Shown here piece by piece: positions 1-6,009 of a DNA stretch of 8,780 bases. The notes beneath the pieces are model-generated. The model was not told where the DNA came from. It searched no databases and saw only the letters and a program-made list of their open reading frames with translations. The translations under genes and the position numbers were made by a program. Location of the stretch: contig DFBN01000046.1 in NCBI GenBank assembly GCA_002366635.1, positions 1 to 8,780 of the forward strand, given 5' to 3'. This DNA comes from Caldifarciminota bacterium UBA3079 (GTDB lineage: Bacteria; Hydrothermota; Tepidihabitantia; Tepidihabitantales; Tepidihabitantaceae). Position 1 is the stretch's first letter. The number at the start of each line of letters is the position of its first letter.

Positions 1-944
1 GGGAATGTCGTGGAAACGAGAAATTCTGCATCTAAATCAGGAATCTCAAAGCGCCATTCAATCGGGTATCTTATGCCGGTTTCAGGACTCTTCCACCACC
101 CGAGTTTTTCCAGGGTTACTTTACTGGTCACAACCTGTGACCCGTCTGGGTATTTTGCAATCACAGTAGTAGTGCTGTCAGGAAAATCATAGACGACCAA
201 ATCAACTCCATTATCGAGATTTACCCCCCACCAATTCCAGCCAAATGGTTCACACCAATCCCAATCCCCCCACTGGTGGTCTGCCCATGAACGACCTGAG
301 ACAGAATATTCTTTCCCATCAACCACAAGATGTCCGGTAGTTTCCAACCGTGGGATAGAATAGGCATGAGAAAAGCCTGTCTTACCCATATCAATTACAC
401 CGGTGCCATTGCCAAATATAGGATTAGAAGACCCTTTCATATCGAGGTCGATTGCCATCCCGCTATCATCTGCCCAGATGTGATAATAACGCCCCTGACA
501 AGATTCTGTGTTACCCACGGCACCCCAATCATCGTATTGCAAATCCAAATATCCTTTGTTGATCTTCACTTCTGGCGATAGCAAAACAAGATTTCTCTCT
601 GTCGCCCTATGTTTTTCTCCTGTCACATCAGCGATTGCGAAGTGAGCGAAATAGGCTATGTCAACACCCAGTCTCCTGAAAATCCGCACCGACTCGGTAA
701 CTTTGAAGAAAACAAGCTCATAGGTGTAACTTTCGCCATTTCTGTCCTGGAGCCATCCGGCATAATACCACCATTCTGTCCTTGCATTATCATGCTTTCC
801 TTCGTCAAAAGGGAAATCGATCGGACTATCTTCAGTAAGCGTGGCTGGCTTTATCGGGTGAATACCACCACAGCCTGACATAGTCAAACAACAACCAAGA
901 ACATAAACAAACAGCCTGCTGTCAAGCCTTCTGGAGTGCAACAT
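1..944 (-). CDS. Partial lipoprotein with CrtC/AttH-type lipocalin-like domain
   Basis: This minus-strand frame is open from an ATG at 944 to the left edge (314 complete codons, 3' end missing). Residues 1-25 form a lipoprotein signal: arginine-rich start, hydrophobic FVYVLGCCLT, and a lipobox MSGC with Cys25 as the acylated residue. Downstream are the marks of the hydroxyneurosporene synthase (CrtC)/AttH/lipocalin-like superfamily: EWWYYAGWL at 57-65, HFAIAD at 101-106, SIPRLETTG at 196-204 and GRSWADHQWG at 217-226. Family members are about 350-380 residues with two lipocalin-like barrels, so only the end is missing. CrtC itself hydrates carotenoids, but most lipoprotein homologues have no known substrate; binding of a hydrophobic ligand at the envelope is a reasonable inference. 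The start overlaps the methyltransferase end by 23 bp, so the two are probably cotranscribed. The ribosome binding site is weak. Forward-strand ORFs here are shadows. Confidence 0.85.
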   Translation of the reverse strand, partial: MLHSRRLDSRLFVYVLGCCLTMSGCGGIHPIKPATLTEDSPIDFPFDEGKHDNARTEWWYYAGWLQDRNGESYTYELVFFKVTESVRIFRRLGVDIAYFAHFAIADVTGEKHRATERNLVLLSPEVKINKGYLDLQYDDWGAVGNTESCQGRYYHIWADDSGMAIDLDMKGSSNPIFGNGTGVIDMGKTGFSHAYSIPRLETTGHLVVDGKEYSVSGRSWADHQWGDWDWCEPFGWNWWGVNLDNGVDLVVYDFPDSTTTVIAKYPDGSQVVTSKVTLEKLGWWKSPETGIRYPIEWRFEIPDLDAEFLVSTTF

Positions 945-1698
945 AAAGATATTCTCTTTTCCCGGTTGCGAAAGATTTGTACAATTCTGTTTCCTTTGTT
1001 CCGGCGAATTCTTTAGCCAGTTTACGCATAAACCTCGGCGCTAATTTCCTGATGAGGTCTGACTTCCTCTCATGGTCTGAATTCAATGCCTTAATAACAT
1101 TGGAAGTTATTTTCTGCTCTTTCATGATTCTCAGGCCAGAATCATTCAATTGTTCCCTTAGAGAATCTATTGCGTTTCTGGGCCTGAAATCCGCGAATAA
1201 GAAATACCCTCCTGGTCTAAGAACATCATGAACTTCCTGCAGGAACCGGTTCATACGAACATAACGATGAGAAGATTCTACATTGATAACTACATCAAAG
1301 CTATTGTTTGTGAATGGCAGGTTCAGTGCATCCCCGTGAGAAAAACATAATCCCTTAACAGAATAATGTCTTTTACAGAACTTAATGGCTCCTTCACAAA
1401 TATCAACCCCAATTACGGATTTGGGTTCCAGATACCTGGCTATGTAAGAAGCCCCTCCGCCTCTTCCGCAACCCACTTCCAGTATGTCCAGACCTTTCAG
1501 ACTGACCGCGCTGGTAACATGATGATAAAGCTGGATAGGATACCGGTTAATCTCGTCCGCTTTACTTAGATTTAGTTTCTTTTCGCCATCAACATAACCA
1601 TAATTGAGAAAAACTACTTCGGCGTCTCTATCCCATTTGCTTATATACCAATAGCAAACCTTCATGAATGGATTCAGTAGTTTTTCCGCTACTAGCAT
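922..1698 (-). CDS. Class I SAM-dependent methyltransferase, Rv2952-like
   Basis: Predicted 258-residue Rossmann-fold methyltransferase. Visible motifs: SAM-binding motif I DILEVGCGRGGG at 71-82, motif II acidic residue Asp99 in VIGVD, GDALNLPF at 122-129, SFDVVINVESSH at 133-144, and VLRPGGYF at 159-166. The N-terminal FLNYGY and NRYPIQLYHH blocks and the whole layout closely match, from memory, the mycobacterial phthiotriol/phenolphthiotriol dimycocerosate O-methyltransferase Rv2952 (270 aa). By analogy it may methylate a lipid or polyketide hydroxyl, but the substrate here is unknown. I chose ATG 1698 because the conserved region begins there and a GGGG stretch lies 8 nt upstream. The longer frame from ATG 1764 adds 22 residues without homology and overlaps the upstream gene. 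It lies 31 bp after the PhaR-like gene and overlaps the lipoprotein gene, which suggests one transcript. Confidence 0.88.
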   Translation of the reverse strand: MLVAEKLLNPFMKVCYWYISKWDRDAEVVFLNYGYVDGEKKLNLSKADEINRYPIQLYHHVTSAVSLKGLDILEVGCGRGGGASYIARYLEPKSVIGVDICEGAIKFCKRHYSVKGLCFSHGDALNLPFTNNSFDVVINVESSHRYVRMNRFLQEVHDVLRPGGYFLFADFRPRNAIDSLREQLNDSGLRIMKEQKITSNVIKALNSDHERKSDLIRKLAPRFMRKLAKEFAGTKETELYKSFATGKREYLYVALQKA

Positions 1699-1729
1699 AG
1701 TTATGACCCCATCTGTCTTGCGGAAAGCG

Positions 1730-2395
1730 CTAAGAATCCCTGGGCTTTGGCAGCGGGCCGGCACCGACCTGTTTACTGAGCTTGCGAATATGGTTTTGCA
1801 GAACCCCTATTGTCGCCTTCAGGTCTGATATTTCCTTAGCCTGGGTTTTGTCCGCCTGTCTGATTAGAGATTTGCCGATTGTCTTGATGAGTTTGACCAG
1901 ATTCAAATTCTTGCCCAAACCTATCGCTTCAAGCCGAGAAACAACCACGCTTTTGATATGCTCGTCCAGAACCGTTTGCTGCTTTCTGGAAGCATCGATG
2001 AGTGTTTCTTTGAGTTCAACCGCAGCTTCCTTTTCCAGGTGTCCCCGGACCACAAGCGTTTGCACCAGGTCTGTAACCTCTTTTCTGGTCATGGCCAGGG
2101 TTCTGATACTCACCAGAACCGAGTTCTTGACGAAATCACTGACAACGGTCTGGCCCGCTTTCACCAGTTGGTGCAGGAGCACCGGGACCGCAACCATCTC
2201 TTTTTTGGCCTTTGCCTGCTCAAGAAGCACCTGCACAAGTGTAAACTCGGTAATGTCCTCGCCGGTTTCATTATCCACCACCGAAACCTCGTAACCTTCT
2301 TCTACCATTTCCGCGATATCTTTCAGGGTAATAAACCTGCTTGCGGCGACATCGTATATCTTGCGGTTGCTGTATCGTCTAATGATTCTTTTCAC
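1730..2395 (-). CDS. PHB-accumulation-regulator domain protein with phasin-like C-terminus
   Basis: 221 residues. Residues 1-63 match the polyhydroxyalkanoate accumulation regulator DNA-binding domain (PHB_acc_N): RIIRRYSNRKIYD at 3-15, FITLKDIAEMVEEG at 21-34, VVDNETGEDIT at 39-49. In PhaR proteins this domain binds DNA and represses phasin genes until PHA granules titrate it. Residues 100-210 resemble the phasin family instead: TRKEVTDLVQTLVVRG at 103-118, a charged helix to about 150, RLEAIGL at 154-160, and a heptad-like tail DLKATIGVLQNHIRKLSKQ at 191-209. It may therefore sense a granule or hydrophobic surface directly. The start is GTG at 2395, set by GGAGG 6 nt upstream. It is the first gene after the 2464-2491 promoter. 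No PHA synthase or phasin gene is in the window, so a PHA role is inferred from family only. Confidence 0.85.
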   Translation of the reverse strand: MKRIIRRYSNRKIYDVAASRFITLKDIAEMVEEGYEVSVVDNETGEDITEFTLVQVLLEQAKAKKEMVAVPVLLHQLVKAGQTVVSDFVKNSVLVSIRTLAMTRKEVTDLVQTLVVRGHLEKEAAVELKETLIDASRKQQTVLDEHIKSVVVSRLEAIGLGKNLNLVKLIKTIGKSLIRQADKTQAKEISDLKATIGVLQNHIRKLSKQVGAGPLPKPRDS

Positions 2396-2429
2396 AAGTT
2401 ACCTCCATGGGTGAAGTTTTTCAATACCT

Positions 2430-2708
2430 TCAGGTTATACGCGCTGGGTTTATGCATTGCGTAATAATATATTTTATGCAGGGCATGTCAATGTCGTTTA
2501 TTCGAAGACCTTGGGCACCAATGGTCAACCTGCCTTTGATGATGTCACAGACCTTCATAACAAGCTCCTGCTGCCATTTTACATCCTGGTTCTGAAACAT
2601 TGACTTGAGGGCTGATTTCAATAAACTCGATTCCTCTTGATTCAGAAGATGGCAGAAATGCACAATCGACTTGCCCTTATGCTCTATAAGGAGGACACGA
2701 TATGACAT
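2430..2708 (-). CDS. Doubtful small hypothetical ORF
   Basis: A 92-codon frame fills the 306-bp gap between the two divergent gene blocks. I recognise no family. The product would be soluble and mixed alpha/beta in appearance (IEHKGKSIVHFCHLL near the start, DIIKGRLTIGAQGLRIND in the second half). Against it: the ATG at 2708 lies inside the well-supported plus-strand gene that starts at 2702, its spacing from an upstream AGGG is too short, and a strong same-strand promoter sits in its 3' end. A shorter form from GTG 2663 (77 aa) has AAGGG 10 nt upstream and avoids the overlap. It may equally be a chance open frame in an intergenic regulatory region. Confidence 0.25.
   Translation of the reverse strand: MSYRVLLIEHKGKSIVHFCHLLNQEESSLLKSALKSMFQNQDVKWQQELVMKVCDIIKGRLTIGAQGLRINDIDMPCIKYIITQCINPARIT
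2464..2491 (-). promoter_or_regulatory. Predicted sigma-70-type promoter for the PhaR-like/methyltransferase/lipoprotein genes
   Basis: On the minus strand, -35 TTGACA (2486-2491) is separated by 16 nt from -10 TATTAT (2464-2469), which is 11 of 12 matches to the housekeeping consensus. Transcription would start near 2457, giving a leader of about 60 nt before the GTG at 2395 and its GGAGG site. It lies inside the 3' end of the doubtful small ORF 2430-2708, which weakens that ORF. Sequence match only; no experimental support. Confidence 0.55.
2600..2627 (+). promoter_or_regulatory. Weak candidate promoter for the four-gene membrane operon
   Basis: TTGACT (2600-2605), a 16-nt spacer and TAAACT (2622-2627) give a 9-of-12 match to the housekeeping consensus, about 75 nt upstream of the ATG at 2702. 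Some promoter must lie in 2396-2701 because the operon starts divergently from the PhaR-like gene, but this particular site is only one possibility. Confidence 0.25.
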
Positions 2709-3793
2709 TATCCCTAAGTCTGATATTCTTATTGTCCAGTCTCAGCCCGCCCACAGATGTTATCGCCCGCGATAAACCGAATGATAGCGGAGGCGCTATT
2801 CTCCTGACTTGGACCCGCTCTTCTGACACTACAGTAGTAAGCTACCGTGTATTGCGGCAAACCGAAGGCAAGGCTACCTGGGATACGGTCGGCCTTGCCG
2901 GTCGCCTGGCAAACCGTTTTACAGACGACGAGGTGCAGGACGGCATCAGGTATCGTTATCAGATTCTCACGGTTTCTGAAACTGAAACTGCCGAGTCTGC
3001 ACCTTCTGAATACACTGTGTGCTCACCTCAATGGTTTAACTTCGACCGAATGCCTGCGGTCATCGGCACTATTATCTTTACTTGTCTCATCGTTTTCTTC
3101 ATCGGTCGTGCCAAACGCAACATAAAACTGTTCATCCGGCGCATCGCCGGCCTGGATGCGGTCGAGGAAGCTTTGGGGCGCGCAACTGAAATGGGACGGG
3201 GTATCCTTTATGTTCCCGGACTCTCGTCAATTGATGATGTCGCCACTATCGCCTCAATGAATATCCTGGGCGAGGTAGCAAAGAAAACCGCCAAGTTCGG
3301 AACCCCGCTGATAGTGCCGCTGCGTGACCCGATTGTTTATACGGTTGCCCGCGAGGTAGTAAAAGAGTCTTACACCGCTGCCGGCCGTGCCGATGCTTTT
3401 AACCAGGATATGGTGTTCTATGTCACCGACCAGCAGTTCGCCTTTGCGGCCGCAGTAGACGGGATTATGGTGCGCGAGAAACCTGCAACCAATTTCTTCA
3501 TCGGGATGTTCTGGGCCGAATCCCTGATTCTGGCCGAGACCGGTGCCACCACCGGTGCCATCCAGATTGCCGGAACCGATGCGGTCAGCCAGCTCCCTTT
3601 CTTTATCACCGCTTGCGATTATACACTGATCGGCGAGGAGCTTTATGCGGCATCGGCCTATCTTTCCCGCGAGCCGCTCCTGCTCGGTGCCATCAAAGGA
3701 CAGGACTATTCTAAACTCCTGATTCTCGTCCTTATCGTTGTATCTACGATTCTGGCATTGACCGCAAACCTGCCTGTGCAGAATATATTCTAG
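2702..3793 (+). CDS. Membrane protein: FN3 domain plus conserved DUF6754-like domain
   Basis: 363 residues, start fixed by AAGGAGG 7 nt upstream of ATG. Residues 1-22 are a signal peptide or anchor. Residues 15-110 form a fibronectin type III domain (PPTDVIARD, AILLTWTRS, VSYRVLRQ, RYRYQILTV, SAPSEY). A membrane helix at 118-135 is followed by a positive stretch (RAKRNIKLFIRRI), so the FN3 domain should be outside and the next domain inside. Residues 150-335 are highly structured: EMGRGILYVPG at 163-173, TPLIVPLRDP at 201-210, MVREKPATNFFIG at 256-268, ESLILAETGATTGAIQIAG at 273-291, and ACDYTLIGEELYAASAYL at 304-321. From memory this is the uncharacterised family named DUF6754. A last helix spans 338-355. 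No catalytic motif is recognised. It is the first gene of a four-gene membrane operon. Confidence 0.88.
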   Translation: MTLSLSLIFLLSSLSPPTDVIARDKPNDSGGAILLTWTRSSDTTVVSYRVLRQTEGKATWDTVGLAGRLANRFTDDEVQDGIRYRYQILTVSETETAESAPSEYTVCSPQWFNFDRMPAVIGTIIFTCLIVFFIGRAKRNIKLFIRRIAGLDAVEEALGRATEMGRGILYVPGLSSIDDVATIASMNILGEVAKKTAKFGTPLIVPLRDPIVYTVAREVVKESYTAAGRADAFNQDMVFYVTDQQFAFAAAVDGIMVREKPATNFFIGMFWAESLILAETGATTGAIQIAGTDAVSQLPFFITACDYTLIGEELYAASAYLSREPLLLGAIKGQDYSKLLILVLIVVSTILALTANLPVQNIF

Positions 3794-3802
3794 GAAGGTA
3801 TT

Positions 3803-4468
3803 ATGAAGAGACGTTTACCTCTGATGATTGTTCTGGTTCTTGGTATTTTCGGTGCTGTCGCCTTTGTAATCCCGCACCCGATTGTCAAAAGCATCGACGA
3901 AACGATGCGCAACGATGTCCTCCGGATTATTACCGCGTTCAGCCTGGTTCTCGGTGTCGGTTCGATAATCCAGCACCACTTAATCAAAATAAGGCGCAAA
4001 GCCGAACACTGGCCGTTCAGCTATATTGCCCTCATTTCCCTTGCGGTCAGCGCGGCCATCGGGCTGTTCGGTGGCATTGACCCGGCATCACCCGGAATCC
4101 TGCCGACCCATATCGGTGGATTCTCTTTCCATATGCAGGCACTGTACGACAATATCATGATTCCACTCGCATCCACAATGTTTGCCCTTCTTGCATTCTT
4201 CATGGCGTCGGCCGCATACCGCGCCTTCCGGGCCAGAAACCTTGAAGCAACTCTGCTTCTCATAGCAGCATTCATCCTGATGCTCGGTGCGGTTCCATTA
4301 GGCCGGATGCTGATTAGACCACTGCCCGATTTTGCCGAATGGATTCTCACCGTGCCCAATACCGCAGCCAAGCGCGGTATCATGTTCGGCATTGGCCTTG
4401 GGAGCATTGCCACATCCCTGAAGATAATTCTTGGTATTGAACGGGGCTGGCTCGGAGGGGGCGGCTGA
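3803..4468 (+). CDS. Six-helix membrane protein of the DUF6754-like operon
   Basis: 221 residues, unrecognised. Predicted membrane helices lie near 5-22, 38-57, 73-90, 116-136, 147-168 and 191-210. Basic loops (IKIRRKAEH at 61-69, YRAFRARN at 139-146) mark cytosolic sides. The longest loop, about 91-115, has GIDPASPGILPTH and should be extracytoplasmic. The C-terminus is short and glycine-rich. The start follows GGAAGG by 4 nt and lies 9 bp after the previous stop. The stop overlaps the next ATG by one base (TGATG), so translational coupling is likely. No transporter or enzyme signature is visible; a structural or scaffold subunit of a membrane complex is a guess from context. A 229-codon antisense frame over this gene is a shadow. 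Confidence 0.85.
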   Translation: MKRRLPLMIVLVLGIFGAVAFVIPHPIVKSIDETMRNDVLRIITAFSLVLGVGSIIQHHLIKIRRKAEHWPFSYIALISLAVSAAIGLFGGIDPASPGILPTHIGGFSFHMQALYDNIMIPLASTMFALLAFFMASAAYRAFRARNLEATLLLIAAFILMLGAVPLGRMLIRPLPDFAEWILTVPNTAAKRGIMFGIGLGSIATSLKIILGIERGWLGGGG

Positions 4469-5349
4469 TGGGTTTCTGGAATAAACTCCTGAAGATTGAC
4501 CGCCGCTGGATATACACAATCATCTGGCTGGTTGTGATGATACCGCTGCTGTTCCCGTTCAAAATCAAGCCGATGGCGATGCCACCGGTCACACGGCTGT
4601 TCAACTACATTGACACGATGCCCGAGGATAAAGCCCTGGTTATCTCGGTCGATTATACCCCTGACATCCAGCCCGAACTCCATCCGATGTGCATCGCACT
4701 CCTGCACCATGCCTTCGCTACTAAAAGAAAAGTAGGTCTCCTCACCCTTCAGGTCATGGGCTTAGGACTGGGTGAAGCTGCCATCCGCCAGGTAACCGAA
4801 GAGTTCAACGCCCATGCCACGACCCATGAGGATTCCATCATAAACGGCGAAGATTATGTCTACTGGGGCTGGACAACACCGATAATCACGATACTCCTCG
4901 GCATGGGAGAACGCATCACCAATGTTTATCCGGTTGACTACTACGGACATCGGACCGAATCCCTGCCGATAATGAAACATCTGAAGAACTACGATGACAT
5001 CGGCATCGTGGTTTCAATCGCGGGTTCTTCGATACCGATTTCCTGGGTGAACTTCGCCAATACCCAGTTCGGTGTGCCTATCGGCTGCGGTGCCACCGCG
5101 GTTTCGGCCGCCGACTATTATCCTTATCTCAATTCCGGCCAGTTCACCGGGATGATGGCCGGGATGAAAGGAGCGGCCGAATACGAACAACTGGTTGCCG
5201 ATAAGTTCGACGAACTCGGAATCAAATGGGAACTCCGAAGAAAAGGCACTGAAGCGATGTCATCACAGACCGCGGCCCATATCGCAATCATGATATTCAT
5301 CATCATTGGCAACATTGCCTACTTCGTAATCCGCAGGAGGAAAAAATGA
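4468..5349 (+). CDS. Extracytoplasmic-domain protein anchored by N- and C-terminal helices
   Basis: 293 residues, unrecognised. One helix lies at 14-31 after a basic start (KLLKIDRR) and a second at 269-287, followed by RRRKK. By the positive-inside rule both ends are cytosolic and the roughly 235-residue middle domain is outside. That domain has an alternating alpha/beta look: ALVISVDYTP at 56-65, KVGLLTLQVMG at 88-98, GEDYVYWGWTTP at 127-138, ERITNVYPVDYYG at 148-160, DDIGIVVSIAGSS at 176-188, FGVPIGCGATAVSAADYYPYL near 201-221, GQFTGMMAGMKGAAEYE at 224-240. The gly-rich segments suggest a Rossmann-like or ligand-binding fold, which is unproven. GGAGG lies 9 nt before the ATG. The end overlaps the next gene by 4 bp (ATGA). 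Confidence 0.87.
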   Translation: MGFWNKLLKIDRRWIYTIIWLVVMIPLLFPFKIKPMAMPPVTRLFNYIDTMPEDKALVISVDYTPDIQPELHPMCIALLHHAFATKRKVGLLTLQVMGLGLGEAAIRQVTEEFNAHATTHEDSIINGEDYVYWGWTTPIITILLGMGERITNVYPVDYYGHRTESLPIMKHLKNYDDIGIVVSIAGSSIPISWVNFANTQFGVPIGCGATAVSAADYYPYLNSGQFTGMMAGMKGAAEYEQLVADKFDELGIKWELRRKGTEAMSSQTAAHIAIMIFIIIGNIAYFVIRRRKK

Positions 5350-5969
5350 GCGCTGACCCCTGGACTTGGATTGCCGCTATTCTAACCCTGGCTATTTTCT
5401 CATTTCTCTACAAAGAGAATCCTTTCTACCGGTTTGCCGAGCATCTTTTTGTTGGGGTCGCGAACGGCTATGCAATTACTTTCTACTGGCATCGGGTTCT
5501 GGTTCCCAGTCTTATTAACCCGGTCAGCCACGGACAAAAGCTCTGGCTCATCGCCATCGCCATAATCGGCGCACTCTATTTTACCCGGTTCATCCCCAAA
5601 GTTTCCTGGCTTGTGCGGATACCGATTGCCGTAGTTCTGGGTTACTTCTCTGGTGCTTACATACCGCGCGCGATTGACGCCCAGATACTCCAGCAGCTCC
5701 GGGCCACGATTGTCACCCGTTCGATGTTTGCCAACTGGCAGTCCGGGCTCTGGGCGGTTATCATCGCGCTGGGCGTCATTGCGACCATCACCTATTTCTT
5801 CTTTTCAGCCAAAAGAAAAGGGATACTCAAGCCGGTAAGCCGCATCGGCATCATTTTCATAATGGTCGGATTCGGTGCTTCATTCGGATACACGGTCATG
5901 GCGCGTATATCTTTACTTATCGGCCGGCTCCAGTTCCTCCTGGGCGACTGGCTCGGACTGATACACTAG
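5346..5969 (+). CDS. Multi-pass membrane protein, last gene of the DUF6754-like operon
   Basis: 207 residues, unrecognised. About six helices: near 6-22, 33-48, 66-82, 88-107, 135-153 and 165-185, with a further amphipathic or membrane stretch to about 200. Polar features include KENPFYRFAEHLF at 23-35, with charged residues entering helix 2, and the basic loop SAKRKGILKPVSR at 154-166. ATG follows AGGAGG by 5 nt and overlaps the previous stop (ATGA), so it should be made together with the extracytoplasmic-domain protein. It has no visible transporter signature. It converges with the propeller gene, with only 40 bp between the stops. Confidence 0.86.
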   Translation: MSADPWTWIAAILTLAIFSFLYKENPFYRFAEHLFVGVANGYAITFYWHRVLVPSLINPVSHGQKLWLIAIAIIGALYFTRFIPKVSWLVRIPIAVVLGYFSGAYIPRAIDAQILQQLRATIVTRSMFANWQSGLWAVIIALGVIATITYFFFSAKRKGILKPVSRIGIIFIMVGFGASFGYTVMARISLLIGRLQFLLGDWLGLIH

Positions 5970-6009
5970 CGGTCAGGTTTCTGTTTTCCTGATACAGTCC
6001 TCATATCTG
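5970..6009. other. Short convergent intergenic gap without a clear terminator
   Basis: Only 40 bp separate the stops of the plus-strand membrane operon and the minus-strand propeller gene. Two weak 5-bp inverted repeats are present: TCAGG/CCTGA with a 10-nt loop (5973-5992), and AGTCC/GGACT with a 14-nt loop (5996-6019). CTAGCGG also occurs twice in direct orientation (around 5966 and 6010). Neither hairpin has a strong GC stem followed by a U-run, so how the two transcripts end is unclear. Confidence 0.4.

Noticed and set aside
10..878. Three plus-strand ORFs near the left edge
   Set aside because: All lie opposite the partial lipoprotein frame, which carries a lipobox and CrtC/AttH family motifs.
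1699..1764. N-terminal extension of the methyltransferase to ATG 1764
   Set aside because: The extra 22 residues show no similarity to the family and would overlap the PhaR-like gene; ATG 1698 begins where family similarity begins.
1782..2464. Two long plus-strand ORFs (170 and 168 codons) opposite the PhaR-like gene
   Set aside because: The minus-strand frame has a clear PHB_acc_N domain; the plus-strand translations are Ser/Thr/Cys-rich or lack any recognisable domain.
4021..4710. 229-codon minus-strand ORF across two membrane genes
   Set aside because: It is antisense to two genes with strong ribosome sites, coupling and membrane-helix patterns; its translation is rich in Arg, Pro and Met with no domain pattern.
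5973..5992. Intrinsic terminator after the membrane operon
   Set aside because: The stem is only 5 bp with a 10-nt loop, and no U-run follows.
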